Shown here: in pieces, positions 1 to 10,557 of the stretch
Layout of the letters: each line of letters starts with the position of its first letter
Numbering within the stretch: the stretch's first letter is position 1
Assembly: GCF_041260155.1 (NCBI RefSeq)
Contig: NC_091934.1
Span: 44,718,398-44,782,397 of the forward strand
Source of the DNA: Ptychodera flava
Taxonomy: Eukaryota > Hemichordata > Enteropneusta > Ptychoderidae
Length of the DNA: 64,000 nt
Direction: 5' to 3'
Notes under the pieces: generated by a model
What the model was told of the DNA's origin: nothing
The model's input: the letters and a program-made list of their open reading frames with translations, nothing else
Database searches by the model: none
Position numbers and translations under genes: made by a program

Positions 1-726
1 GGTGTGTTGAGAAAACACTTGCTTAATGATGCATGTGTGTATTTTGTCAGTTTAAAAATTTGTAAATGCGAAAATCTGTACATTTGATAATACTAAACCT
101 GACAGTAAGTGATACGACCTGGACAGTTAGCGGGCTCTGCATGGATATGTGTAGTGTGGCGTTGTTTTGACTATATCCGATCTCCTTTTAGACGATGTTT
201 CAACTTTTGCAGAGTTGATTTGTGACCGACTGATAATGCTGCCTAGCTGACAGTTACCGTTACTAGCGTCGCGCTCGTATTTAGGGGAATTACGAGTTCA
301 GGTACCAGTCTGGATCGTAATGCTTTCAGTAACTGAAGCTGACACACCAAGATGTAGATTATAACACAACCTTGTACTTTATTACAAGATGGCGACCGTG
401 TCGTTCACCGCCAAAGGTCTGATCTCAAGTCCTTCTAGTCTAAGTTCTCTACAAAGTTAAATACATATCAAGACTTACATAATTACAAAAGTTATCATGT
501 GGTAATTTTCCTGTCAGTCTTTGATAGTTTCTTAAGATTAAATATGATCACACCATGGAATATCCCGTTCTCGATTGTTCTTATCGAAATCTTAACCAAT
601 AATTAATTAAACTATCACACTATCTTTTATCTGCTTCTCGTACGATCTGAGTCAATGACCTTCACACGCCTTGGCCACGTGAGGGACGCTTCGAGATAAA
701 ATCTCTACAGGGAGGGGCGTTACACT
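1..726. other. no gene seen
   Basis: No recognisable exon, RNA gene or repeat in this 0.7 kb. Stop codons are frequent in all frames. Confidence 0.5.
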
Positions 727-983
727 AGGGCTGGCTGGTAGTTACGCCATGGGGCCTCGCACAAAAATCCGTCCCCAGGGATAGGGATGGGGGTAGAGGT
801 GTCTGAGCACAAAGATCTTATTGATATGTTTTTTTCTTTATTTTAATACGTTTGACTATGATATATATTGCCAATAAAGATTTATACTACCAACATTTCT
901 TTGCAGCTTTGGTGTCTTTGTCTTATTTTAGCACTGGTTTTGTAACGATTTCTTTTCCTCGTTCGCCGTGCAACGTATTTGTC

Positions 984-1044
984 CTTTGACAAAGTCAACA
1001 ACGAGCGCACCTTGCTGGTGCGCTCGTTGTTGACTTTGTCAAAG
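984..1044. repeat. perfect 28-bp-arm palindrome with 5-base loop
   Basis: Arms 984-1011 and 1017-1044 are exact reverse complements around the loop TTGCT. The arm starts CTTTGACAAAGTC and ends GAGCGCACC. It would form a very stable hairpin as RNA or a cruciform as DNA. Confidence 0.9.
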
Positions 1045-1087
1045 TTAAGCCGGTGATAATCTGGTGACAGCGTCCACAGATTAGTAA

Positions 1088-1194
1088 TTTACCCTCGCTT
1101 ACTTTGGCAAATTAGGCACTCAAACTCATCAGATAATAGACTAAATTACTACCTTGCTTGCTTTGGCGAATTAGGCAATCAAACTGGTCAGATA
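1088..1194. repeat. two imperfect tandem copies, about 57 bp
   Basis: Two adjacent copies share the cores CTTTGGCAAATTAGGCA and CTTTGGCGAATTAGGCA, each followed by ATCAAACT-like sequence and CAGATA. The function is unknown. Confidence 0.7.
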
Positions 1195-1620
1195 GATGCA
1201 GCATGCTGATAAAACGTTTACGCAAGATTGTCAAGGGCAGTGCAAGACCAAAACACCAAAGTTTGGCAGAATAAACCTTTATTAGCAATACAACAAAACA
1301 CCTACCCACCCCTGGGGACGGACACATAGGCTACCCCATATGGTTACGCCTGGCAGTGTTGATAATACCTTGATTCAGCTATGTTCGCTGCGTTCATTTC
1401 ACGTGAAGTACGTCCATCCCTAGACTTGCTCCAAGTACTGCGGGCATTTAGGCGCTGAATGTCAAAACACAATAAATTGGAGGAATGAACTACGGCAGAC
1501 CGTCACGCTAGGTGGTAGGCTAGCGCTTAGCCAGCCGATAACTGCTGCCGAGAACTTCAAAGCCAGGCAAATCGGGACAGTCTAGTGTACTATGCACACA
1601 TCACGTGAAAGATGCTATAA

Positions 1621-1663
1621 GATTATTATTATTATTATTATTATTATATTATTATTATTATTA
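1621..1663. repeat. (ATT)n microsatellite
   Basis: Uninterrupted ATT/TTA run with a single phase break. Confidence 0.9.
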
Positions 1664-1757
1664 CAAGTTTAGGGCTATAAGTATTATATAGAAATCTAAA
1701 AAAAAATTCATTGAAGCTGTGGGACTTCTGAAAAAAAGGTGTTGTTACTCCTGAATG

Positions 1758-2057
1758 GTTGCCATGGAAACATCTCACATTAAAATGAGTGTGATTTTTT
1801 TGGTGTGCTAACCAGAAACCCCTTATTATCATTTTTTTACATCAATTAATAGTTCTTTAATAGGAATTAGGAAAAAGTAACATTTTCCATCCCAAATTAG
1901 TTACTATGGCAACTCGAAACATTAAAATAAGTCTGGCATTTGTGTTCTCTGACCCGAACTTTCCCACTAGATAAATTTCATATCAATCAAAGTTACTTTT
2001 CATGGGATATTAAGAAAAACTGAAATTTTCAACACCTAAAATGGTTACCATGGAAAC
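1758..2057. repeat. three-copy ~142-bp repeat with X-box-like palindromes
   Basis: Near-palindromes GTTGCCATGGAAAC (1758-1771), GTTACTATGGCAAC (1900-1913) and GTTACCATGGAAAC (2044-2057) occur 142 and 144 bp apart, each followed by weakly similar sequence (CATTAAAAT / CAGTGAAAT). The 14-mers fit the RFX X-box consensus (GTYNCC..RGNAAC). They look like a decayed tandem repeat; binding is inference. Confidence 0.6.
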
Positions 2058-2099
2058 ATGGGGCAGTGAAATCGATATCATATTTGGTCTTTTCGACCC

Positions 2100-3582
2100 A
2101 AAATACCCTTATGGTGAAATTTTCACGGAAATTGAACCTATTATTATTCGTGTTATTATTTCTATATAATACTTTATTAATTATTGTACTTGGGCCTCAG
2201 CCCAAGTACATTTGTTTTCATTCCGTGGGAAAAAACTGTAAGGTATAACCATTTCTGGCTGAGACCAGGGAGGGCAAAATGTATTGGCTTCATCTTTCTT
2301 GGCATAATAAATGGCGTAATGATGTTAACTGAATGGAAGTGCTGCTCTCAGCCAGTCTTGAATAAGTGAGATGTGAATATAAATGCTTCTCTATCTGAGT
2401 TTTTGCCACAAAATCTTCTGAATATAATCAAAATGTGCATCGAAATGCAACAATTAATGCACCCTCCGTTTACTAGGCGATGGCACGACCCGTGCTACAC
2501 CCACTGGACGAGCCAAAGTGGGAGGGGTAATTTCGGTTTGGTCGAACAGGAGGGCTCGAGACCAGAATTTAACATTTAAACTTGAAACATGTTTAATCAC
2601 TGACAAGATGTGGATTAGTGTTAATCAAAGAGAAAGTTTGAAAAGGAAAGGTTTTATATCCCGGACACAATGAAAAACATTACGACTGGAAACTGTACCC
2701 CGGTTGAGAATAGTAACGCCCACAGCGATGGAGAACACTTATCCTTGAGCTGAGAAAACCAGACCATCATTTCGAAATAGAGCTGCAGATTCGAGAAGCT
2801 CGTTAAAAATAGCTAGGTACACCCCGTGAGGGGTGGTTTCGAGTCTTGAGGGCAAATTTCGCCTCCTTCATTTAGAAATCGTACGTTTGTTTTTCCAGGG
2901 GAACACATCATTTGACACAAAATTTGCATGAAAAGGGGTCGCCAGTAAGCACGTGGTCAAATCTGGCATAAGAAACAATATGAAATGTTGGGTAAAGCCA
3001 GTCCAAAATAAACTGATTTGAACTTTTGTGTTTTGTAATTTATACCACTGCAGTAACATGACTTTTTTTTGACAACATCACACAATGTAATACGTTTTGA
3101 AACTGAATACTCCGACGTATTCTGTGTCCCCTTTGCTAAAAAATACGGTATGCCGATTACCATGTAAGGAGATGATGACGTCAAGACAGATTTGTAGTGC
3201 GTTTGGTCTTGGATGGTGCACGAAGTTTTGTCGAGGTAGCTTGTGTATTTATTTCCTAAATGGGAGACATTAGGGTCGATCTAAAAGGCCGAAAAATGTT
3301 ATGATACTCTAAGCGAGCTGAACTCCAATGCGAATGGTTGGATAATTTGGAGGATGTCTAGACTGATCTCGTCTCATTTATTTGGCGGTCAGTATTGAAT
3401 TTCAACTGCGTCACAAGTTTGCGTCGAACGGTCAACGAACGATATTTTAGAAATCTGGAGACATGGCACATCGCAGTTTATTTTGGTATTTTATATTTTA
3501 CAAAAGATGTAAGAAGCAATGATTTTGTTGAAAATTCTGAAAAAAATATAGGAAGATTTGATCGCGAACACATTTTCACTTG
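2100..3582. other. no gene seen
   Basis: Only short ORFs without recognisable domains. There is a small palindrome at about 2188-2208 (CTTGGGCCTCAGCCCAAG). No other structure was noted. Confidence 0.45.
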
Positions 3583-3591
3583 GGGGTCAAC

Positions 3592-3905
3592 TAGCCCTGC
3601 GTACGATGCTGTGTGTTCCGCTACAGCTAATCGCCCCGCTCACCACAGCCCTGCAAAGACCCGTACGTTGGGTCGGTGACTTCAAATCCATTTTGGGACT
3701 TGACGTAAAAAGCCAAATTACTGCCGAAATTCAGCGTTCTTGGCCCAAGTCGTATCCCAGCCTACCTCAGCTACTCGATCGCTTCCAAAAATGACAGTCT
3801 TTTATTCACTTCTCGTAAATAACCGTCGATGTCGGCAACTCTCTCGCTGGCCCTGCGTACGATGCTGTGTGTTAGCTGTAGCACATAGCATCGTACGCAG
3901 GGCTA
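3592..3905. mobile_element. MITE with 9-bp target duplication
   Basis: The ends are TAGCCCTGCGTACGATGCT (3592 onward) and its inverse ending at 3905. Immediately outside both ends is the 9-bp direct repeat GGGGTCAAC (3583-3591 and 3906-3914), a clear target-site duplication. A second direct copy of the end sequence at 3851-3873 makes the right side a near-perfect hairpin with 3879-3903. A 9-bp duplication fits Mutator-like elements, and hAT (8 bp) is the alternative. No coding capacity. Confidence 0.8.
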
Positions 3906-4135
3906 GGGGTCAACATGGGGTCGCAGCCATGTTGCCTCAAAACTTATTTCTGTCTGCACTCAAAACTCAAAAATGTCGCATATGAACCTGAAAAATCGAT
4001 GTAATTTTGTCAAACTTCGGCGAAATTTCAGCCTATAGACAAAATTTCATCTAGGTAAGGTACATTTACTGAAATTTGATCGACAAATAATCCTGAGCTT
4101 GAACGTGACAGCTCGCCTTCTCCGGGAAGTCATGC

Positions 4136-4288
4136 ATCCGGCCACAGTCGCTCGAGAGCTATTCAGCTCTGGGACTATTCGCCCCATAGACGAGTATACA
4201 GAAGCGAGAAATACCTCGCTGCTGTATACTCGTCTATGGGGCGAATAGTCCCAGAGCTGAATAGCTCTCGAGCGACTGTGATCCGGCC
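4136..4288. mobile_element. foldback MITE with 59-bp perfect arms
   Basis: Arms 4143-4201 and 4222-4280 are exact reverse complements. The 20-bp loop holds its own mini-hairpin (AGCGAG/CTCGCT). ATCCGGCC occurs directly at 4136-4143 and 4281-4288, which fits an 8-bp target duplication that overlaps the arm by one base. It is non-coding. Confidence 0.75.
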
Positions 4289-4427
4289 AGCTGCCCATAT
4301 GGCCGGGTGCATGAGATTGTTTTCAAGCGACGGCGGCAGACCGTACGGGGCTCTGGATATGAACCTACCGCCGGTGTAGCTGTAATAGTCGCGCCAGCGG
4401 CTTGCTGACTACGCATGCGCGTATTCA

Positions 4428-4472
4428 TAGCGAGCGCAGCGAGAGCGGCCGAAGGCCGCTCGCGAAGCGAGC
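4428..4472. repeat. GC-rich nested hairpins
   Basis: The core hairpin GAGCGGCC-GAA-GGCCGCTC (4443-4461) sits inside repeated GCGAG/AGCGAGC words. It stands out from the AT-rich surroundings and resembles the mini-hairpins at 52133-52171. Confidence 0.6.
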
Positions 4473-4475
4473 ATT

Positions 4476-5790
4476 AAGACTAATGCGTGTACAAGAAATT
4501 TAGAATGGAATCTCTATATACCTACGAGTTTAAAAAGAGAGCACAGTTCCATGGAGGCGGCCATTTTGAATACTTTTACACGGATTGCGTGAAATTAAAG
4601 ATATCATCTACCACAAAAACTACTCGACAATGTGTATTGCCGACAAAAGAATCTCTCTGTTCCAAAGAAAGTGTGAAATTTGTTTCAAAATGACTATTTT
4701 CGATCACTTTTGAAGGCCCGGATCGGTCATCACTAGGCGCCGCCATTTTGAAACAAGCCTACTCTCGCGAGAACGAACGGTCAACTCACGCGAGAATTAA
4801 AAATAGTGTGCTGAGAGCGAATATCAAGTACGTGTTTTACATTAGACTGCCTCTGTTCCCGCCCCTGTTTAATATAATAAACTGATCGGAATCATATAAT
4901 TTACCAGTTTTAAATAATTTTCGTTAGTGAACTTGGCATTTCCGAGTTAAATTGCTATAAATGTTATTCTAGAAAACAATTGACAACAATTCAACCTCAA
5001 CGAGTCAATGGCTAAGTTATGAATCATGCATCAAACACAGAAATTAGCATGCTATTGCCTGAAAACATCAATGACGATATACTACGCTGCGCTCGCTCTC
5101 AGGTCAGACCTGTTACATATTAATATACTATGCGAGTAACCGGAAGTGTACCCTTCTTTCATGGGCGCCGCCATGTTTTTTTTTTGAGTACTCGTAAATA
5201 AACAAATACGAAACAAATTACTATGATATACATGCCTTTTATAAAAATATACCTCTTTATTAGCCAGTAAATGTTATTATACACCTTGTCGCTGATACAA
5301 AGTATCGTTGATATAGATAAACGGAGAAAACTGTCGTGCATATGAACAAGGGCATACGCAAAGAATGCTGGGATTGAATTATAGAAGAGCGCCCCTGTGT
5401 CAATAATTAGATTCAAATATTTCAAGTTTTTAGACGGAACGCTATAGTTTTCAGCTTGCAAGTGGAAGGTGGGCAGTGCGGTTACCATTGCAATGATAAT
5501 TATTGCATAATACGTCCCTTGTTTAACGCAATAGGCTGTTATCATTGTAAAAATTGCCAATTTTTGTCCAAAATTTTTACACGCTTCAGAAAATCTATAC
5601 CTGCCCTGCTGCAGGGTTTGACGTCGTGTAAGTACGTGAACTGCTTTCATCAGAGGGAAACTGGGCATAGTTGTCATATAAACGTTTATGAAGTAACAAT
5701 TACAGTTTATCATGAATCAATACAAATAACATTGCCAATCTTAACCCCTGGCGCGACACTAAGGGCTGAGCCCTATATAATATAACTGTT
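4476..5790. other. no confident gene; one unrecognised minus-strand ORF
   Basis: An open frame of 184 codons runs on the minus strand from 5713 to 5159. Its product would contain three hydrophobic stretches, but it matches no family I recognise and has no splice context. An open frame this long is expected about once by chance in 64 kb of AT-rich DNA. Confidence 0.35.
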
Positions 5791-5799
5791 GCGTTGTTT

Positions 5800-5960
5800 T
5801 CAATCACCACGGACGAAGTCCGAGGGGACTTATAGGTTTGGTCATGTCCGTGCGTCCGTCCGTCCGTTCACGCCTACAGTACCCAACCCCATACAGATGC
5901 ACGTCGATTTGTTGCACAATGCTATCAAATTTGCCGTGTTAGAGGACTTTTTAGTTTACA
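5800..5960. mobile_element. hairpin/TCCGTC repeat, short copy
   Basis: The sequence starts with a CCACGGACGAAGTCCGAGG hairpin region (GGAC-GAA-GTCC) and GGACTTATAG, followed by GTCCGTGCGTCCGTCCGTCC. The same start (CCACGGATAAAGTCC..GGCTTATAG) heads the array at 6088. This is a dispersed repeat of unknown class. Confidence 0.55.
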
Positions 5961-6087
5961 ACTCCATAGACTCCCATGTATAAGGCAGTTCTCCATAGAC
6001 TTCGCATGTATGATGCCAAGAAAAATAAAAATTTAGTTTCTCATCGTATTCATATTGCCTAAAGGATGCAGTGACACAGTTTTTTTG

Positions 6088-7066
6088 TCCCCACGGATAA
6101 AGTCCAGGGGGCTTATAGATTGGCTCATATCCGTCAGTGAGTGCATCAGTGAGTCCACGCAGATATCTCAGACATTTTGACAAAATATCATGTGACCTTG
6201 GTGACCTTTGACCTCAAATATACATTATTGTCCATGACTCAGTAACCACAAGTGCTAAACCTTTCATATTTGGTATGACGGGACACCTTATGATGCCACA
6301 TATTGTACTCCATTAATTATGTGCATATCTAATTATGAGCGAGCCAATAGAGCAAGAGGTCTGATTTCTGGTATATAGGGATAAGTTAACAATATAATTT
6401 GTTTGACAAAACTTCACGTGACCTCAATGACCTTTGACCTCAAATATATATATTTGTCCACAACTCAGTAACCACAAGTGCTACACCCTTCATATTTGGT
6501 ATGAAAGGACACCTTATGACACCATATATTGTACCTCATTAATTATGTGCATATCTTATTTTGAGCGAGCCAATAGAGCTAGAGGTCTGATTTTTGGTAT
6601 ATAGGAATAACTTAGCAATACAATTATTATGACAAAATGTGACGTGACCTCAATGACCTTTGACCTCAAATATATATATTTGTCCACAACTCAGTAACCA
6701 CAAGTGCTACATCCTTCATATTTGGTATGATAAGACACCTTATGACACCACATATTGTACCTCATTAATTATGCGCATATATAATTTTGAGCGCGCCAAT
6801 AGAGCTAGAGGTCTGATTTTTGGTATATAGGAATAACTTAGCAATACAATTATTTTGACAAAATTTCACGTGACCTCGATGACCTTTGACCTCAAATATA
6901 TATATTTGTCCACAACTCAGTAACCACAAGTGCTACACCCTTCATAAATGGTATGATGGGACACCTTATGACACCACATATTGTACCTCATTAACTATGC
7001 GCATATCTAATTCTGAGCAAGCCAATAGAGCTGGATGTCCGATTTTTGGTATATAGGGATAACTAT
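6088..7066. repeat. 226-bp tandem array carrying nuclear-receptor half sites
   Basis: A hairpin/TCCGTC head (about 6088-6175) is followed by four units starting at 6192, 6418, 6644 and 6870, exactly 226 bp apart; the last is cut at about 7066. Each unit begins with TGACCT..N..TGACCTTTGACCT, which on the minus strand reads AGGTCA-A-AGGTCA-NNN-AGGTCA, a DR1 joined to a DR3. The rest of the unit (GTAACCACAAGTGCTA, CATATTTGGTATGA, GAGCGAGCCAATAGAGC) is about 90% conserved. It lies 3 kb upstream of the P450 gene. The half sites are seen; a regulatory role is inference. Confidence 0.85.
6202..6892 (-). promoter_or_regulatory. four DR1+DR3 nuclear receptor-like sites
   Basis: TGACCTTTGACCT occurs at 6202-6214, 6428-6440, 6654-6666 and 6880-6892, each with a further TGACCT three bases before it. 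DR1 spacing is the class bound by RXR, HNF4 and COUP-type receptors, and DR3 by VDR-type receptors (established knowledge). Whether any is bound here is untested. Confidence 0.4.
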
Positions 7067-7379
7067 AGGGTAGAAATCTAAATATGCCCATCTAAATATT
7101 AGACATCTACCATCGAGAACAAAAGAAATTTGCTGTAATTTGAATATTTAAGGAGTTTAAGCAATTCCCGCTATAAATAAAGAACCCCTGCCTCAAACTC
7201 CACAAAAGTTGCTAGACATATTTTGCCGTTGTCATGCCATTGCTTCGTTTAATAACCAGTTAATCAAATGCCTCATTGACAGGAGGAAATTCAAGACCAT
7301 ATTTGAATAGTAGTATATATTGTCCTCAAAATTACTCTATCACGGCCCAAGTACTCATTGCCTTCAGCAATACTGCCTT
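7067..7379. other. no gene seen
   Basis: AT-rich spacer between the tandem array and the LINE tail. Confidence 0.4.
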
Positions 7380-9720
7380 GTTATTATTATTATTATACCT
7401 TATATAATGAGGGTAGTCTGATTTACAAAATGAATTGTAATTTCCATCAGAGCCCTCTAAAATAAGTCCATTGTCATACAAAGAGAAAGCATACATGGAA
7501 AAAGTATTGAATTGGGGACATTTCGATAAATAAACAGATTATAAATAAATATGCGAAACTAAAATGTAACAAAGGTCCAACAAGACACAATCAATCCAAA
7601 TCAGAGCCCTCGTCCATGAACTTAGCATACAGATAATTACGTAATGTGGATTTTAAGGATAAGAAAGTTTCACAGCTACGAACGGACGAGGGAATAGCGT
7701 TCCAAATTTTAACTGCTCGATAAGCGAATGATCTTTGACCCATAGCCGTTCTAAATGACGGCGTGTATAAATTACCATGACTAGTGTTGCGCGTATTTAA
7801 ATGATGCATTTTGTGAGAGGACGGAATAAATTACATAAATAGGAAGGTGCAAGATTGTGTAGAGCTTTAAATGTCATTACAGCAGTAAAATAAGTAATAC
7901 GAAAGTCTATGGGCAACCAATGAAGACTGGTGAAAACAATTCGAGAGGAAACAGATGTATCGACACCTAAAATAACCCTGCCAGCTCTTTTCTGGAGTTT
8001 ATACAATTTCTGGAGATTTGTTTTGGAAGTGCTACCCCAGACAGTGCAACAATAATCGACTACAGAAAGAAATAACGCATTGTAAACCAAGAGTAGTACA
8101 TTTCTCTGAGTGAAAGGGCGCAGTTTACGCAAAATTCCAATTCTCATAGACAAATTCTTACATAGCTTATTAATGTGATCATCCCAACTTAAGATGTTAT
8201 CAATTTGCACACCTAGAAGTGTGTGAGTAAAAACATTTACAATTGGAGTGTTGTTGATTTGAATAGTGAAAGGGGCATCAGAATCAGTAAAAAACATGAT
8301 TTTAGGACGTGATGCAACAACCATACATTTTGTTTTAGTGGTATTAATTGGAAACCCAGTTTGAAACCGGTATAAGATCCTCATTCAAACTGAAGTTGAC
8401 ATTTTCTATGGTAGCCCCGGAAACACACATGGTCTGGTCATCTGCAAACATTTCGAAATTGCTCTCATTGAGACACAGTGGAAGATCATTTATGAAAATT
8501 AAAAACAGAAGTGGTCCCAGTATAGAGCCCTGTGGGACTCAACAAGTAACTGGTAACACGTCAGAGTTTTCAGACATATAACCGACAAGCTGGTTTCTAC
8601 CGGTCATGTAGGAGCGGAACCAATTTAAAGATGACCCAGTTACACCATAAGTAAAAAGTTTCTTTTGCAACATGTCATGATCAACAAGATCGAAAGCTTT
8701 ACACAAGTCTAAAAACATTAAGCCACTGTACAAACTCTGATCCATATTGCTGAGAAGTTGATCGGTTAACTTAAGCAGAGCAGTATGACATGAGTGTAAC
8801 TTTCTAAAACCAGATTGAGAGTCAACAATTAAGTTATTACAGTGCAAAAAATTGTACAAACTGTTGTAAACATGTTTCTCTAAAATTTTTGATAGAATAG
8901 GTAAAAGAGAAATAGGCCTATAGTTGTTAATGTCACTTTTTGAACCACACTTATGTATAGGAACAATCTTGGCACTTTTGAAGCAATCAGGAAAGATGCC
9001 ATTGAAAATAGACATAACACGATTGGAACTAATTTGGGATAATTGGATGGTGAAGTAATGTCGATATAATCTGCAAATGTAACCTCACTGCTTTTCTTCG
9101 TAAGTTAGACACTTGTTTTTATGAGTAATTTGTAATATTGCAACATTCAGCTATAGGGCACCTAACACTTTTGAAAAATGTGAAATATATAAAGCTCCAA
9201 TTATCCCAAATTAGTTCCAACAGTGTTACATGTTGAAAATACTGGTGACAGAATCTGCTATACAATTTGCACCAAGTTTCAAAAGTCTGGGAGATATATT
9301 GTCCCTTCCAGCAGATTTACTATCATCCAATAGAGAAAGCTGCTCTTTTACAAATTAACTGAGACAGGGGAATTTGAAAAGTAACAGGGGTTGAGTCAAC
9401 TTTTGAATTAAACCATGCTGCAGTAATACTCAAATCATTTGAAACATTGATACATTTACGATACTTATCAGTAATTCCAGTAAATGAACATTAAATGCCT
9501 GGGCAATGTCCTGATGGTTTCTTAGTAATCTACCATCACTATGAACGCATGCGCAAGGGTTTTGTGTACGAACATCACCCTGAGACAAAATTTCATTCAC
9601 AGAGCGCCAAATAACGGACGGGTAGCTGGAATTGCTACTGAAAATATCTTTATAGTACATGCGCTTTGCGAAAGTAATTGTGTGAACAACCCTGTTTCTC
9701 AGGGATCTATACAATGAAGG
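7380..9720 (-). mobile_element. LINE (CR1/Jockey-type) reverse transcriptase remnant
   Basis: Read on the minus strand, this is the 3' part of a non-LTR retrotransposon ORF2. From 9714 comes the region before the RT, with SKSAGRDNISPRLLKLG at about 9310-9250. After the MITE come the RT blocks from 9015: YRPISLLPILSKILEKHV, QSGFRKLHSCHTALLKLTDQ, FLDLCKAFDLVDHD. Then follow VPQGSILGPLLF and the catalytic box as FADD (about 8510-8430), then the thumb (VDYCCTVWGS, LQKRAGRVILG) and a C-terminal WNAIPSSVR block ending at 7591. A TGA replaces the Gly codon before VPQGS (about 8538), and there are frameshifts near 8348, 9350 and 9465. The 3' end probably lies at the (ATA)n run 7380-7396. It is 5'-truncated near 9720. 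Confidence 0.85.
9015..9228. mobile_element. 214-bp MITE inserted in the LINE
   Basis: The ends TAACACGATTGGAACTAATT (9015 onward) and the inverse finishing ..GTTCCAACAGTGTTA (9228) match over 33 bp with two mismatches. Removing the segment plus one copy of the flanking CA (9013-9014 / 9229-9230) restores a continuous reverse transcriptase reading frame (..SIFNM/SIFNGIFPD..), so both insertion points are defined. It inserted after the LINE did. It is non-coding. Confidence 0.85.
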
Positions 9721-9957
9721 TCAGCTAGGTGAAATCAAATGTGTCATCCTCTCCGACCTTTGTAATTACCAAGATTCCCCACTGGATCAAGGCAAAGCGT
9801 AAAGTTGTTTTTCCTGCATAAACTATTGATAACTTGGTCAATAACTTTTTGATCACATAAATATTTTTTCAGTATTTTATAGGTCTGAAATATTTTACAC
9901 AGATGACCTTTAAACCAGTTCATTGTGAAGTCATATATGACAAAGCATATTCATCCA

Positions 9958-10141
9958 TAGTCTCGCATGCCAGACCTCGAATCTGCGTCTGCGCTTGATT
10001 GTGCGCCGCGAAGTGCGAAGCCGCCAGCTGCGAGAAACAGGTAACCTGCGGCTACTCGCGGCTCCGCCGCTGGTGGCGCACTTCGTACGCCTATCAAACA
10101 CAGACGCAGGTTCGAGGTCTGGCACCTGGCATGCGAGACTA
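9958..10141. mobile_element. 184-bp MITE with 9-bp target duplication
   Basis: The ends are TAGTCTCGCATGCCA and TGGCATGCGAGACTA, with ATTCATCCA directly repeated at 9949-9957 and 10142-10150. The two halves form a long imperfect foldback (AGACCTCGAA..CTGCGTCTG). It lies 91 bp upstream of the P450 start codon, so it could sit in that gene's promoter or 5' UTR. Confidence 0.85.
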
Positions 10142-10232
10142 ATTCATCCACAACCAATCACACTCACTGAAAAGTAGAGTAACAGTGGTTAATCTTACCT
10201 CATATCACGGTGAACGCGATTGACTTCTAACT

Positions 10233-10557
10233 ATGTTCGAGTTTCTCCGTGTTGTCTTCGTTTTAATCGTCATATTAGCCACAACTCTGTGGTATCTTCA
10301 CTATCGACGCAACCTACCACCTGGTCCCTTGGGTCTGCCTTTAATTGGATGTCTGTTACGTCTTGGAGGAAGACCTCACAAAAAATTTACGGAATGGGCT
10401 AAAGTGTATGGAGACGTCTTCAGTGTGCGACTTGGTACGGAGCTAGTGGTGATTCTGAACAGCAATCGAGCGATCAAAGAAGCTTTCATCAAAAAGTCTT
10501 CCATGTTCTCTTCGAGGGTACAAGAGGGACTTTTTAATCAGCTGTTTAATAACAAAG
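10233..10557 (+). CDS. P450 exon 1
   Basis: Starts at the ATG of MFEFLRVVFVLIVIL, a hydrophobic ER anchor, and ends at the donor AAAG|GTAAGA. It covers the anchor, the PPGP hinge and the helix A/B region (FTEWAKVYGDVFSVRLGT). Phase 1: the last G joins GC of exon 2 to give glycine of the GILFAP block. Confidence 0.9.

Larger units (their letters stand above)
727..1366. mobile_element. possible non-autonomous element with imperfect inverted ends
   Basis: The segment near 741-800 (with the core ATCCGTCCCCAGGG) recurs in reverse complement near 1300-1366 (CCCCTGGGGACGGAC), and flanking bases (GTTACGCC / GGCGTAAC-like) also pair. The enclosed DNA holds a perfect palindrome and a short direct duplication. 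No target duplication is visible, so the limits are approximate. The inverted ends are seen; calling it a transposon is inference. Confidence 0.35.

Noticed and set aside
5159..5713. 184-codon minus-strand open frame with three hydrophobic stretches, considered as a receptor exon
   Set aside because: No GPCR or other family motif, no splice sites checked out, and one open frame this long is expected by chance.
10081..10130. GGTTCGAGGTC-like sequence considered as a tRNA T-loop
   Set aside because: It is inside the foldback MITE and no acceptor or anticodon stems can be drawn.
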